From the NCBI GenBank assembly GCA_023313575.1, contig JAJTTP010000012.1:868001-932000 (forward strand): 64,000 bases of DNA, read 5' to 3'. Every line of letters starts with the position of its first letter. Positions within the stretch are counted from its first letter, which is position 1. The notes under the pieces are model-generated. The model was not told where the DNA came from. It saw only the letters and a program-made list of their open reading frames with translations, and ran no database searches. Of this stretch, positions 33,661-46,247 are shown in pieces. The stretch is from Eutypella sp. D-1 (Eukaryota; Ascomycota; Sordariomycetes; Xylariales; Diatrypaceae). The position numbers and the translations under genes are program-made.

Positions 33661-36600
33661 TCGTTTGGTGGATGTCTAATACGAAGGAGAGCAGGTATGT
33701 TGTATCAGGACTGAAGCCAATCTTGTGGATAAAAAGCAAACCAGGATATATTGCTCTGCTCTTACTGGCGTTTGGTATTGGGCCCCTTACTACTTACGGG
33801 CCACCGATCTTAACGAGGCATGGGCGATGATGGACAACACCGACATGCCATTTACGAGAGACGTACTGCTTTGGTTTCTAATTTTCTTCTACAATTCCGG
33901 GCAACCATACACTACTTTACGGCCGGCGCACTTCTATCTTACGGGGAAATTTTTCTGCTCACTCACTTGGTTTGTTCGGAAGATCCAAAAGAAAATGGGC
34001 ACGGGCATGGGACATATGGGTCCAGTCAGGTGGGGCGTTCTATAATATTGTGTGTGTGGCTATTTCTTTTTCAAAAAGCACGCGGAACCCAAAAAGCGAA
34101 AACAAAGGCGAAAGCAGAACTGCGGAAAGTGAGAATTAGAGACGATTCCCTCGTCATCAGGCGAATATAATAAGCGGCTTCGCATGAAAAGCCGGGCCGG
34201 CGCCCTCAGAGAAGCTCTAGTATATATTATATCTACATCGGCACACACACACACACCCCTCGTTTCGGCCGGATGGTCTGGTGGTCTACTTATTAATATT
34301 CATACGTACTTGATTCCACGTAGCCGAGCTCCTCTCCGGCTGCATAATGATGCTATATTGAGAGTATGTCAACACGAGGGGAAAAGAGATTGGATATCAA
34401 TGGAGACAGAGAGAAAGAAGGGGGGTTGGGGGGGTGAGGGTGTGAATGCCATATATCCGACCACGGCTCAGGATCATATGGTCATATTACAAGAGATTAC
34501 GATTATAACGCGAGTCTAGCAGATCTCCGTCGATGTTCACCTTGCCCTGCCTATATATGCATTGTACTGTAGCTCACTGCGTATGTATTTATGCACACGC
34601 TACGGCCGAGCGAGAGGTGGTTGTCTCCCGTGGGCTCTACCAGATAGATGGCATGGTTTTTCTCCAGGGTCCAAGAGAACAATCTTTCAAGTGCTGTGTA
34701 TTTAGCAGAGGGCACGCCAGCCACGGTCTACCTTGCCTTGTGGACTCCGGTGATGTCGCGATTGCCCCCGCCCCCCCGCCTCGTCTTATAGTTCTGCCGG
34801 CGATATTATCCTGGCCTGGAACTGTCACTTCTCTAAATTTATAAGTATACGCGGGATATTGAAACTTCCCTTGTATTGTTGAGCTTAAGGGAAGATATGA
34901 GTCTCACACAGTCAGACCTCCCCGGACTCGGGAGAACACCATTGCCTGTTCGCCCATTAGTTGGGGTGAGTCAATAGACTTCCCCTTATCGTCACATGAC
35001 AGGTAAAAGCCTCCGTATGTGCACTATCCTGTGTGATCACTTTAGCGGATCCGTAACCGTTTCCCTTGCTTCCCAGGCGAAAATGAAAACTGTAAAAGAG
35101 TACCGGTCTTCTAACAGCACGAAGACTCTCGTCCTGTGTCAACTGGACTCAACGGGTCCTAAGCCCCCATCCTGGAAAAGGCCCGAAACCATCTAAGTCC
35201 TGACCTAGGACACGGGATTGCCCTGCTCTCCAGCGGGCTTCTCCCGAAATAGCTCGCTGCGTTCAGCTGTTCTGGTCCGGAGTCGCCAAGCTCGGTGGCA
35301 ATCCCACGCCTGGTGCCGTTGAAGACCTCGCCACATGTCGCGCGAAGGAGTGGTTGGCTGGATGGGGGCGGCGGAAGGGCCCGGGAGGCGGGAAAGAGGA
35401 AGAGGATACGAGGCGTCAGCCACAAGCAAGTCAGCATCGAGCATATACGTAGGTATGACTACACAGTAGGCAGTCACTGTGGTCTCAGTTATTAGGCAGC
35501 GAGATACGAAGCGCGAAAATCAGTCACCAGTTCCGCCGAATCGATGTCGGCGACCTCGCGGGGAGGAAGGCAGATGCCCGCCGCCAACGGCTACACAGGT
35601 CGCCGGCTCCTTGGTTCACTCCTGCAGGTGGCTAGGCAGCGCACTCAGCCCTACAAAACCTGCGGAACCATGCAGGTAGGCGGGAGGTGGAAGGAGGCTG
35701 AAACGCGCGGAACCCGTTCCGCCAATTACCGTTTTGCCCTGCTTGCTTGCATACTACCTACCTATTCACCTGAACTGATGTTACATATTCATTGAGCTGC
35801 CTGTCTTCCTACGATCCTTCGTGACGACGACGACGACGGCTTCTATTTTATATCCCTCTCTTAGTAATTCTTCTTGGATAGCGGAACACACCTGCCAGGG
35901 ACAATACATATGCGGACTAGGGCAAGCGAGGGTTGTGTGGACTCTGCTCTATGTCAGGGGTGGGTTACTTGCTCACCTTCTAATGCGATGACCGCGATAC
36001 AGCGCAGTGCTACGAAGAGGAGCGATACCGAAACCGATAGGTGAATGCATGCACGGATAATGAAAAGACGCGCACTCGCGCGGAGAGTCTCGAGTCGCAT
36101 GTGGCATGCCTCTCTGCCTTATTTGTGATGCGCGAGTATAGATACGACGTTGGAATACCGTCTTACAGGTGATATGTTCAGACGATGCTGTGCGCAGGTA
36201 ACCACGCAGTGAGCACAGAAATTGCTTGGTCTAGGTACGTGCATGAAATCTCCGCCAGTCAGGCATGCCCGCCGACAACTCCAAGTCACACACTGGGAAA
36301 TACAAATGACGACAACGGTGCTAATAGGCACAAACTCCTGTCCAAGCGGTTAAGTTGCCGGAGCAGAGCCACAGCTCAAAAGACTGAGAACCTCGGTACT
36401 AGCCACCTCCTTCGGCCTACATACTCTATGCCGTGATTCAGGGGCGGGAGGAGGGGTGGCCGAACCGTAGTACGTCTAGCCACGCTTGGTAAAAACGTTG
36501 CACATACCGATGGCAAGGCGAAGACGGCCGCGAGGATCGTGGGGAAAGGAGTGTACCGTGTTCCCAGGCAGCCAAGATGAAGGCTATCTGACAGTTTACT

Positions 36601-38630
36601 GACTCGCTGTCCTTTCGGGACATGCAGCGTCATCTCCTCCATCTCGGAGCCGAGCTCAGCTTGCATGTCCGCTCCGCATACTTGTCTGCCGCTAGCGATA
36701 TGAAGGGTGATAAGGCATCCCATCCCAGCTTCCCTCCTCCCCTTTTCCAATTTCTGTGCACCTCAACCCCCAGCCCCCCTTTTCTGTACGGAAGGATGCC
36801 GCTCTCTCCAAATCCTACGACTCCTAAATCTGGAGGATGACGTTAACGCCTTAGGGGGATGAAGAGTTGACTCAGAGCGTCCCGTTCCGTCGCCCCCTTT
36901 CTTCTACCTGTTGCTTCTCTTCCCTTTGTCTCGTGCTGAATCAATACGCGGAAAGTTAGTAGGAAGTGGGGTAACGGGGTTGTTTGTATTTGGAATTGAT
37001 ATGAGCGATAAGGAAATAGAACAAGATGGAGAAATTGGCATGGCTCAAGATTGAGACTGTTTACACAAGACGTACATAAGCCTGGAGGTGGGGAAAAGCG
37101 GATGGGGTTCGTGGACTAGACAACTCGGCATACCGAACCACTGCTAACAATTTGATATTGGTATACTTTATTGGGTGTGTGTTTCGCATATCATAGGGGC
37201 GATATTATAGATACTTCAACGTTCCTAGTTGGGTATGGTTATGTTATGCCCACCCTCCCTTCTGTCTCTGCCTTGCTTTGCCTCGAAGGAAGAGCCGAGT
37301 CCTGCAGTCTCGTCTATGGCGCTGAGCCGTCTCCCGCTGGAAATGGCAGGATTGCTTTTTTCCTATTGGACGAAAAAGCACAATCGAAATTGGTATTTTC
37401 GACAAGAAAGTATAATAGAAGCTGAAACCACACTGTCCGTCTACATATACATACCAAACCTATTCTTAGTTTTCAGCCGTCATTGGGGACATGGGAAATG
37501 AAATATAGAATGAAGTCGGCTCCACTCTGCCTAGCAGTGTAATTACCGCAGTGTTAAACGCGGCGCGCATCGTTTACAACGGGAGTGATCCGGGGCGCAA
37601 GATCATCGGTCGTCTTTTCGGGCTCTGATCACCGTTGGTAGTCGGGACCGGTAGCAATGATCTAATAGATTTACTGCACTGAAAATACCAGCCCCCCACG
37701 GCATGAGACGCTGCGTTGAATGACTACACCTATGTAATACAACCATTTTACCCTAGCCACAGCACTCAAGAGGGAGGCTATGAATGCCGCCGATTTTGCG
37801 TGTAACGCGCGATTCTGCACAAGTCCGCGATGGTGTTCAGCTGGTCTTGGTTGTTATCTATTCCTTCGTCCAAGAAAGATCCGTGCGACGCGATATATCA
37901 TACTCATGGCAACACATTGATGAAACTCTAGTAAACTGGGCGAAATAGCTATACGGTGAGCGTCGTGCCACGAACGCCTTCGGTGCGACGCTGAAGACCC
38001 CGACTCGACGCTGCCATCCCGTGGCCCCCAAGTGCCGCGCGGGTCACCGTACGCCTATATCTCATTTAGTTATGACGGGTATCCTTGATAGCATAATTAT
38101 TTTTCGCATGCGGGCCTTGCTTTGACCGCCATCTCATTGTATGTAGTTTAACATAAGAATAGGGAGATGCATGTACGCTGTTAGATACTCGTGAACAGGC
38201 CGGCACGGCAGGGGACTAGTCAGGGACGGAAACAGAGAAAGCGATAGGGGGGAGAGGTGGGGGCGGCGAAAAGAGCAGTGGTGTGGTTTGGTCGAAATCC
38301 CCCTTCCCCCAAAAGTACTTCGCATGGGGCTGATGTACAGCACATTTGCGTCTTTTTGTGTTCAGCTTGCTGGCTGGGTAACCCGGGTGCACCAAAGGGG
38401 GGGACAAATGACTCCCGTCTCCTTACCACGCGACAATCCTTGTATCTACTACCTAGTTAGGTAAGAATGTAGGTGGTTATGGTGTGCCCGCACGCACGTG
38501 TGCCTCTGGCCCCCAACAAGACCATCGACATATCATTCATTACCTAACTCTTTAAACTACAATAGCAACGTATAGCCATAGCCTTGTGTCTACCCTGCAG
38601 CTGCCGGCGCGGGGCGAGGGTGGGTGAGGC

Positions 38631-38650
38631 GAAACGAAACGAAACGAAAC
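38631..38650. repeat. (GAAAC)4 microsatellite
   Basis: Four perfect tandem GAAAC units in non-coding sequence. Confidence 0.85.
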
Positions 38651-41600
38651 GGATAGGCATGCGACGCCGCTCACGCTCCCCATTAGGCTGTGTTTCATGT
38701 TTTTCTTGAACTATATACGGGGTCCGGGGCAGAGGGCGAAGCCTTGGGGTTGCTGTAACCTACTCGCCAGATAATACTGTTATGGGAAATTTTCTCTAGG
38801 CAGGCCGCCTGGCCCCGTCCCCCAAACCCATTCCGGACAGACTGCCGTGTACACGTTGGTCACATTCATCGGAGGAGAGCCGAGGTGCGTGAGGCGAGGC
38901 ATCGTGAGGTAGGTTTCAGATGTGTAGTGACCATGATATTCAGCAGCTCACGCAACGCCCCAACATGGGGGGTGGGCCCGTTCATAGGGCTTAGTTAGGT
39001 ACTACATAGTCTCGCTCGTCAGCTACTTAGGCCAAAAGACCCTACAAACGATACTGGAAAGCGGGAATTGGGGGTCAATTCCTCGCGACACGCTCCGTCT
39101 GCCGTTAACGAATACACAGCACACTGCATTGTGGATGTAGTCTTTCTAGACGTTCTAGGTGAGGCATCCTGGCCCTATTTTCCATTTGGCACGTGCTAGC
39201 ACGTTTGGTTGGCCATATCACGCACAACTTTGGGGGTGTGTATCAACGCCGGTGTCAAGCCCCCCGATAGGATGGAGAGCGATAGCAGCTCGGCGGGTGA
39301 CGCTAGCACTAAGTATAGTTTAGGAACGCCGAATGACTCCTAAGGCTTAACTTGTGTAATGGACAGAGAATACACTGCTTCCGACAAAATAGTCTAGACT
39401 CGCACGGTTTTGATTTTCTTCACGTGCTACGAATCTTATCAACTGTCTCGCAGGTCCCCGAGATGACGGAAAAATTATAACCGGAACTCTAAACATAATA
39501 ACAAAGCAGGGCGCAGCGATACTGGCTAAACGAAATTGCTGAGTCTCCTTCCGCATTAGGAGAATACAGGTACGATTCGCCAAGGTCGCCGAAGAGATGA
39601 CTGGCACCTTTCGCGAATATTGTATCAACTGAACTATACGCACGGCATGCCTTCGTGTACATGTATTTGATGATGGTATCCTCCTAAGCCCAGAAAACCT
39701 GAAACATTGCGGTGTATGCGTTCTTGATGAGCACATATGTATGTATGTATATATGCATGTACGACGTAACACACGGCGTGCTTCTCTCCTGCACACACCT
39801 CGCCTCATAGTTCAGCTCACTGTCTCCTCGGCTCGTTCCTTCAGGGGAGAGAGAGGGCCTGCAGAATCCGCCTTCCGCGACTATAGAGCCTCATCGTGCC
39901 ATATGCAATACACGGACGCACGCGTGTGCCGGATTTGTCTGCCAAGACTGCTGAAGATAGGAACGCTGATGACCCATGAGTGACTAATTTGATCAATTGT
40001 AGCATCGTGATATGAATTTAATCCTAACCCTGGGCCTTCTCCCTAGATGACCACAGGCCGGGACCCATCACCGCTGCAACTTTGGGGTATCACAAGAACG
40101 GTCAGCTCGAGCAGGCAGATAGCCAATCCTACTACACACGAGCTACGCCGTACCCCGAAGTACCTAGGGCTGGTGGCCAAAGACGACTAGACACTAACTT
40201 ACTACGTAGGAAGGTGATTAAATCGAAGTATCACTGGCTGGTTTATTTTATGATCGTGATTTGCAACTGCAGGTGTAATAATAATAGTTCTCGGTCTGTT
40301 ACTGATGAGATCATTTCTTTTTGTTACCTGACTCCTTCTGGCTTTCTTGGTTGTTCTTTTTGGAGAAGGGAAGGGGGACAATTTTCCCTCTTAGGTGGAA
40401 AAACCGCTCGATCTACAAGGCAATGCAACCCGTATTGGCGGCGGGAGGCGAATTTCATAGAAATGAAGAAAAATAGCCGCTGAAGAATTGAACTTGAACA
40501 GTTTTTTCTATGATAAGCTCACATGTGCATGTAATGAGATGAAGAGAGTGTGTTTGCTCTTTTCTCACATAAGGGCCCCCGGGGTGATCCATTATATGTG
40601 TCCATCCACCAATCCCGGAGACCCCGCGCGCCGATTGTTTAGAGTAACAACTAATGCCGAATACCGGCCGACGGCTACGAACGATAGTATAATCAAAGAG
40701 TAAATCGGGCCCATAAGAGTCACGGCGCTTATTGCGGTTCTCTTTTGAGGAGACTCGTAATCTGCATCATGTTTCCGGCGCCGATAGTGTAGTTGAGGAT
40801 GAAGTAAAGATCGATAGCATGACAAATGAGTAATTTCGCCGAGAAGATTAAAGTATACATTTTCTTCTCGTGTTGCTGCGTGCCGTGATGGCATCCAGTA
40901 AGTAGTGGCGAACAGTCAAGCGACCGAACGAACGGAGGGGCCGTCACACGTGCAGCGTATCTCTTCTTAGCTAAGGAGCAGGTATAGACTAATACCTCGT
41001 GACAGAACACCGCCTTCTCATAGTTAACGCGGCTTCATAGACATAGAAACTACTATAGAGCAGATAAGTTCTCTATGTGAGATGCTACGTAGCCTTGGAA
41101 TCGGGACCGGCTTCTCTCGGTTTATCCCACAGAACGCCAGTATTTCAAATACCTACATGGATTTGGACCAATAGTGGAACGGAGCGCTGGCTGACGAAGG
41201 CGAAGCCAGTAACGAATATAGCCAAAAATTGTAAGTTACGTACCTACCTAGCCATGCACGTAGGGTTTGGTCGGGGAACGATGACAATCGCCAACTGGCT
41301 ATGGAACGTAATAGAAAAAACAAGTTGAAAAACGACTACACCTCGTAATAATAATCAGTTGGATTAATCAGTTCATTTCGTCAATAGCCCAAGAAACAAA
41401 ATGAAAAAGAAATTCCAAGGGTAGGCTGAGCCCCTATGTGTGCGATGATGAGTAACAAGAAACCTTGGGCGCTCACCTGGGCAACTGGGCAGAGACAGAG
41501 CTCAGCATTGAGATTCTCACCAATAGCGAAGACTCGGGTGCTATTTTTAGTAGACCGGGAAGCCTTGGGTCCAACCGAATGGGTGCTCCCGCAAAACGTT

Positions 41601-41890
41601 ATTGTTCTTAGTTAACCGGATGCTAGGATATTACATAGGCTAGGGGCTGTTAGTAGGCTCATCCAGTCTTTAGCGGCGGCTATCAACTCCAGCCAGAATC
41701 TCTTCCGGGGCAAGCCTGGCAACCTGGTTGGACTGACTGTCGCTGTATTGCGCTACAGATGAAATAAGCACTAAAACGGCCCCCAAACAAAAAAAGATCA
41801 GACCAACCCTTTTCGAGTCTGGTCTGGTGTTACCGAGCTTATCGCTCTTGTCAACATGTACCTAGAAGCCAACAGGATGGTTCAGTCAAT

Positions 41891-41922
41891 GGGATGGTGG
41901 GTGGGGGGACGGGGAGGAAGGG
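41891..41922 (+). other. Potential G-quadruplex
   Basis: Within 32 nt there are four or more G-runs of three or longer (GGG, GGGGGG, GGGG, GGG) separated by loops of a few bases. This fits an intramolecular quadruplex. No gene lies next to it. Confidence 0.4.
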
Positions 41923-44776
41923 TCCAAAAGGGGGGTGTCATTTGTTGTCTCTTTCGTCTGTCTCTTGGCGCTCGTGGCAGCCCTGTCTGTACCCCCGTCC
42001 GTCCGTTATTTTATGTACATCACCACTGCCTGTGCCTTTCTCTAACCCTGGTGTTTACCCTTCTCGGTCTCTGGATTCGTTGGGGCCTGGGTTTAGGAGG
42101 GTACAAGGGTGAACTTCAAGATACGTCAACCTGGCCAATGGGATTTCACAAAAATAGGTAAACTCTTTTTTAAAAAAGAATGTGAAAGGTCCTGGCAGCA
42201 CCTGGGTAACAGGGCAACCTGGGCACTACTGTTAGGAGATCCCACACCCTTGCTTTTGCTTTTGGTACTAGATCTCATCTCACGCCAGCCAATAGGCATT
42301 CGATGTTGGGTATGCTGGTACCATAGATATTGTACGAGTGCGCGATACTGCCTCCCATCTATTGTATTACTGCCTCTGTCCTATGTCTAGCCGTTACGAC
42401 GCTGCCATGCGCCGACGTTACTGCGGCCGTAATAGTACTTTGCTGCGTCTCCGCCTCTCCCCTGATTGCCCCTCTCCCCTCGTGCTGGTCTATACGAACG
42501 AACATCAGACGACGGTACGGGATTACATACGTAGAGGCTGAATCGAGATTCCTATCCGCCGGCGAATAGAACACGGCGTTGAATAAAAACGTCGGAGGAG
42601 AAAAGCCATAACTGCACAGCTATGATATATGACCGGACCGCCGAAAGCAAATTATGTAACGTAGTGTGCATTTCCCTTGTGTAAACCCGAAGCGCGCACA
42701 AAACCCGGAACGGGGCGTTCGCATCGCTGAGTCACTGTCGATACCACTGCACGAAACTTTCAGGCGATGATTCAATTTCCAGCCACATTTGAATGAGTCT
42801 GAAGGGGGGGGGAACCCTTAAGAAAACGCTCTATGAATATCATTGATGTAGTTAGAAGATACATATGATAGTATAGTTACCTAGGTAGATATAAGGGGTA
42901 TGTAAGCGATGGCAAGGGGAAAAAAGGGGTGGAGGGAGATCTTTTTTAGGTCAATTAATTACATAGGTACCTGGCCTATAGCCTATAGGGATTCTTTGTA
43001 GTGTAGCCATGGGCCAGTTACCTGCGCCCTTGGCAGCCCCAACCAGGGTTAAACAGGAATTAAGAGCCGGAGCCGGAGCAATTAACGTACAAAAGTACCT
43101 ATCCATGGATGTTATAACTTTATGATTGACTGCTACCCGACCTTCTCGGCACTGGCCGAGTTCATCTTCATAATAAATTTCCTATATTGGTTAAAACCAG
43201 GGGAGTGACAAAGGTGTTAGGTGTGACTATACATAGTTAGAAACCGCCGTGTTCAGATACACGCTGCGCATTGTTACCGTTAGGTGGACTACATAAACGC
43301 GTATGATGCTATACTAGATGGTTATGACGATGCTAGTGTTGCTGACGATGAAGATGACGATGCTGAGATGCGTATTTTGATACTAAAAACGCCAATACCC
43401 GCAGACCGAATTCTTGGGTTCATCTGATCAAGTCCTCACGTGTAGTCGACAGGCATGCGCATGTACTTTTGCATAGTCTATCGGCTACTACTATACATCG
43501 TATCTAGTAGCCAGGTAGACTTCAGGAAGGGCCGAAAGGGGTCACACCATGATGGTAGTACGGTAGTACTGGGGGAGTCACTGGGGGGGATTCTCAAACA
43601 AATGCATGCAACTCTACCCATGTAGGTAGATAAAACGTGGCAACCTTGAAATTGAAAGACCCAATGAGAGGTCCTAGATCCCGGCCTCTGTTGTTTTATT
43701 CCAGGTACGATGCAGCCACACGTCTGACTCGGCCTTTGCGAATTCTCACTCGTCCAAAATTGCTCTGCGATAAAATATAACTGGGTATGAATGTGTATGA
43801 GTTATGTATGAGTGAGCGATTGGCGCATGTATGTAAGCATCGTAGGCAAGAAGGTATGACGGGTTGTTCAGGGGCACTGCCCCAGAGGCATGAAAAAAAA
43901 AGCAGCCATTTCTCAGTCGTATGCTACATACCTTTTAGTACTTACCATCTGCCATCATCCCAACCGGTTCTTTCTAAATGTATCCCACAGGGATCGGCGT
44001 CGGGTCTAGTCTCAGCCCTATGCATGGCACGTTAACCCCCCAATTTTAGATAACTAAAGGTCTGTAATTGTGATTATGTTGTATTCTCCGAACCTTCTAA
44101 ACAACCTTCTATGCATGACACTAAAGCACGCGCAAGGCATTTTGTTGTTGCACAACCCCTTAACCAAGTAACCTCCCAGCCTCTCTACCTTCCACACCCC
44201 TACACCGATAACTTGACGCCCACGCTACCGAATACAGATGCTTACCTCTCTAATTGTGTCCCGAATTGGACTTTTTCCAAACTCGAACGAAAACCACGCC
44301 CCAAGTGTAACTCTCCCGCCCTGCCCCCCAAATCCCCTAGCTGAACAGGGATTATACCATGTGGCCCGTTGTACGTAGCTGCGTACCTTGTATTCTGGTA
44401 TTCTTACAGAGATATGCGGTATACACACCATCCACCATCATTGCGCCTACACACCTCACAAGATGATTTCATTATGGCTATTCCTAAATACGGCACTTGG
44501 GGACACCAAGGCTCACTAAGCCCTATCCTACCTACCGTACTGTACCCATGAAGGCTAAGAGAGATCGATCCAGGATAGCGGTAATTCCACCAGGCCCACC
44601 CAGAGAAACCATTTGAATCTCACCTCGTCCCTTGACGTTGGGGGCTATTCTGCCTTAGCCCAGCCCCAGGTACAGGACCCGCCCTGCTGCGGACCGGGTA
44701 CCGTGTGGATATTATTACCGTTAGGACATGGATGCGGAAGGGGGAGGCTTTGGTCTGGATAGCTCTTCGAAAGGAA

Positions 44777-44784
44777 TATATAAG
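44777..44784 (+). promoter_or_regulatory. Distal TATA element of the repeat-peptide gene
   Basis: TATATAAG lies about 300 nt before the ATG at 45080. It follows an inverted TTCGAA (44765-44770). A second identical element lies about 105 nt downstream, so there may be two transcription starts. Confidence 0.45.
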
Positions 44785-44881
44785 ACGGGACGTTCCTGGA
44801 TCCTGAGGCTTCTTTCATCCTGCATCATCATCAACAACCATCATCACCATCAACAGCAACAGCTACCAACAGCCAAAGCAA

Positions 44882-44889
44882 TATATAAG
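44882..44889 (+). promoter_or_regulatory. Proximal TATA element of the repeat-peptide gene
   Basis: A second TATATAAG lies about 190 nt before the ATG at 45080, followed by a long C/A-rich leader of CCACCACC and CAACACAAACAACACA type. Such leaders are usual in strongly expressed fungal genes. Confidence 0.5.
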
Positions 44890-45079
44890 ATTGAGGACAT
44901 TTCTCACTCCTAGCTACACTCCCACCACCACCACAATCAGCACTACGACCACCACCGCCACGAGACTTTACACTTGCCTATCCCGGCTTCCGGAACTTGA
45001 TATCACGGACTTGTCTCCTTTACACATTCTCAACATTCCCCTAACAGCTACTCCAGCTTTCACCAACACAAACAACACA

Positions 45080-45307
45080 ATGGCCGCTCTCAGCTTCTCT
45101 AGCAACTCCGCAGCCCTATCTTTCGGCCGGTCAGGCTACAACAAGGACGGCAGCAGCAAGGGGGACGACCGCCGCAACTTTGGCCGGTCCGGATACAACA
45201 AGGGCGGGGACGACGACGAGCAGCGCCTGTTTGGCCGGTCCGGATACAACAAGGATGGCGACAACGACGACGGCCTGCGGAACTTTGGCCGCAGCGGCTA
45301 CAACTAA
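45080..45307 (+). CDS. Small tandem-repeat protein: four FGRSGYN heptapeptides in charged spacers
   Basis: The single exon encodes 75 aa. The start at 45080 sits in a good fungal context (ACACAATGG) after a C/A-rich leader and two TATA elements. The frame is open upstream to 44891, but that part reads as leader. The protein begins with a short Ser/Ala/Leu segment. Four exact copies of FGRSGYN follow, at residues 15-21, 34-40, 51-57 and 69-75, the last at the very C-terminus. Spacers of 10-12 residues are rich in Asp, Gly, Lys and Arg, and the first three copies are followed by K(D/G)G. The copies differ at synonymous codons (Ser TCA, TCC, TCC, AGC; Phe TTC/TTT; Arg CGG/CGC; Gly GGC/GGA), so the peptide is conserved beyond DNA repetition. 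There is no signal peptide and no regular Kex2 site (only one RR, at 31-32). I do not recognise the family. A stress or development protein, or a source of short peptides, are both guesses. Confidence 0.72.
   Translation: MAALSFSSNSAALSFGRSGYNKDGSSKGDDRRNFGRSGYNKGGDDDEQRLFGRSGYNKDGDNDDGLRNFGRSGYN
45122..45304 (+). repeat. Four coding repeats of the FGRSGYN unit
   Basis: The 21-nt units start at 45122, 45179, 45230 and 45284 (periods 57, 51 and 54 nt). Units 2 and 3 are identical in DNA. Units 1 and 4 differ from them only at synonymous positions, including a TCC-to-AGC serine switch that needs two base changes. Confidence 0.9.
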
Positions 45308-46247
45308 AGGGCTAGCGCAGGCCAGCTCACTCCACATTCCACTGTGAGATGGGCATCGTCGAATCTCATATGAGCGGTTCGGCCCGCCTCCCTGAGATGG
45401 AGCCGGGGTGCTTCCGGCGGTCATGAGACCCAGTCTCGTGTCCTCTCGCACACCCTTGTATCACCATTGTTTCCCCCATGTCGAAGAATAAAAGCATAGC
45501 ACCGGCGCCAGTTTACTTCAGTATCTCATTTAGAAGCTTCTTTCCCACACCGATTTTTCTGTTTGCCCTCAGCTTTCCTCGCCACTGTACCACAACCACC
45601 ACCACTATCGACGCCCATCTGACCAGACCGACCAGACCAAACACCATTCACTCGCTTATACATCCCTTTACCATAATTCCCTTTGTCAGCATCGCACAAC
45701 ATAGAGAGAGCATAGCATTGGCGCCGGATATCCCATACACCTTTTTCTTCCCCCTCCCCCACCCCTCTCAGATTCCCTTTTTCTTCATCTTTTCACTGTC
45801 ATATCATGATTATCACGTCGTCTTTTCGAGCATTTACACCGGAACCAGGAAACAAGCAACTAGACCATTTAGAACAATAGACCAAAGACGCGCGAGCGTC
45901 GCGGAAAAGGGGGCTGATAGAGCGGGGTTTCGGCGAACTTTGTACTTGTACCACCATTTCTTGTATCACTAGATTTCTTCTTCGGCGTTTCATTTTTCTT
46001 TTCCCTCAACACAGCAGCATATTTTCAGGGGAGGAGTCTTGGGCATGGGAACCGAATCGCCTAGTCGCAAATGGCTTTGGCTTGGGTTTTGGTATTAACT
46101 TTTTCCTTTTTGGCGAATTCCCCCTTTCTTTCTTCTGCGGAACACGGGTATTCGGAGTTTATTGGCTGGGTTGGAAATCTGTATACTATATACATGCCCG
46201 AGAGAGCTCCTCGGGACTGTATAATTCTATTTTTTTGAAACCTACTT
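45308..46247. other. Intergenic region between convergent genes
   Basis: Shared 3' flank of the repeat-peptide gene (plus) and mss1 (minus). An AATAAA lies at 45487. A 164-aa Thr/Phe/Pro-rich frame at 45478-45972 comes from pyrimidine-rich sequence and has no recognisable domain, so I do not call it a gene. Confidence 0.55.
45487..45492 (+). terminator. AATAAA polyadenylation-signal candidate for the repeat-peptide gene
   Basis: AATAAA lies about 180 nt after the stop codon of the repeat-peptide gene and is the first such signal after it. It is a sequence match only. Confidence 0.4.

Larger units (their letters stand above)
33661..45079. other. Long gene-poor region (11.4 kb)
   Basis: I could not support any protein gene on either strand. 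The largest frame (39347-39808, minus, 153 aa) has no domain or splice context. The region has (AC)n near 34242-34256, a GAC run near 35823, (GAAAC)4 at 38631, G-rich stretches (34415-34443, 41891-41922), an inverted repeat near 41804-41829, a GATGAC-rich tract near 43327-43365, and scattered TAGGTA words. Its right end holds the promoter of the repeat-peptide gene. It could hold long regulatory sequence or non-coding transcripts; nothing in the sequence shows this. Confidence 0.5.

Noticed and set aside
39347..39808. 153-aa minus-strand open frame in the gene desert
   Set aside because: No domain, no codon bias, no promoter or splice signals in support.
45080..45307. Dikaritin/ustiloxin-type RiPP precursor or pheromone precursor
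   Set aside because: No signal peptide, only one RR pair and no regular dibasic cleavage sites, and no UstYa-type (DUF3328) or other modifying enzyme gene nearby. Kept only as an unclassified repeat protein.
45478..45972. 164-aa Thr/Pro/Phe-rich frame
   Set aside because: Product of pyrimidine-rich DNA in a 3' flanking region and without conserved motifs.
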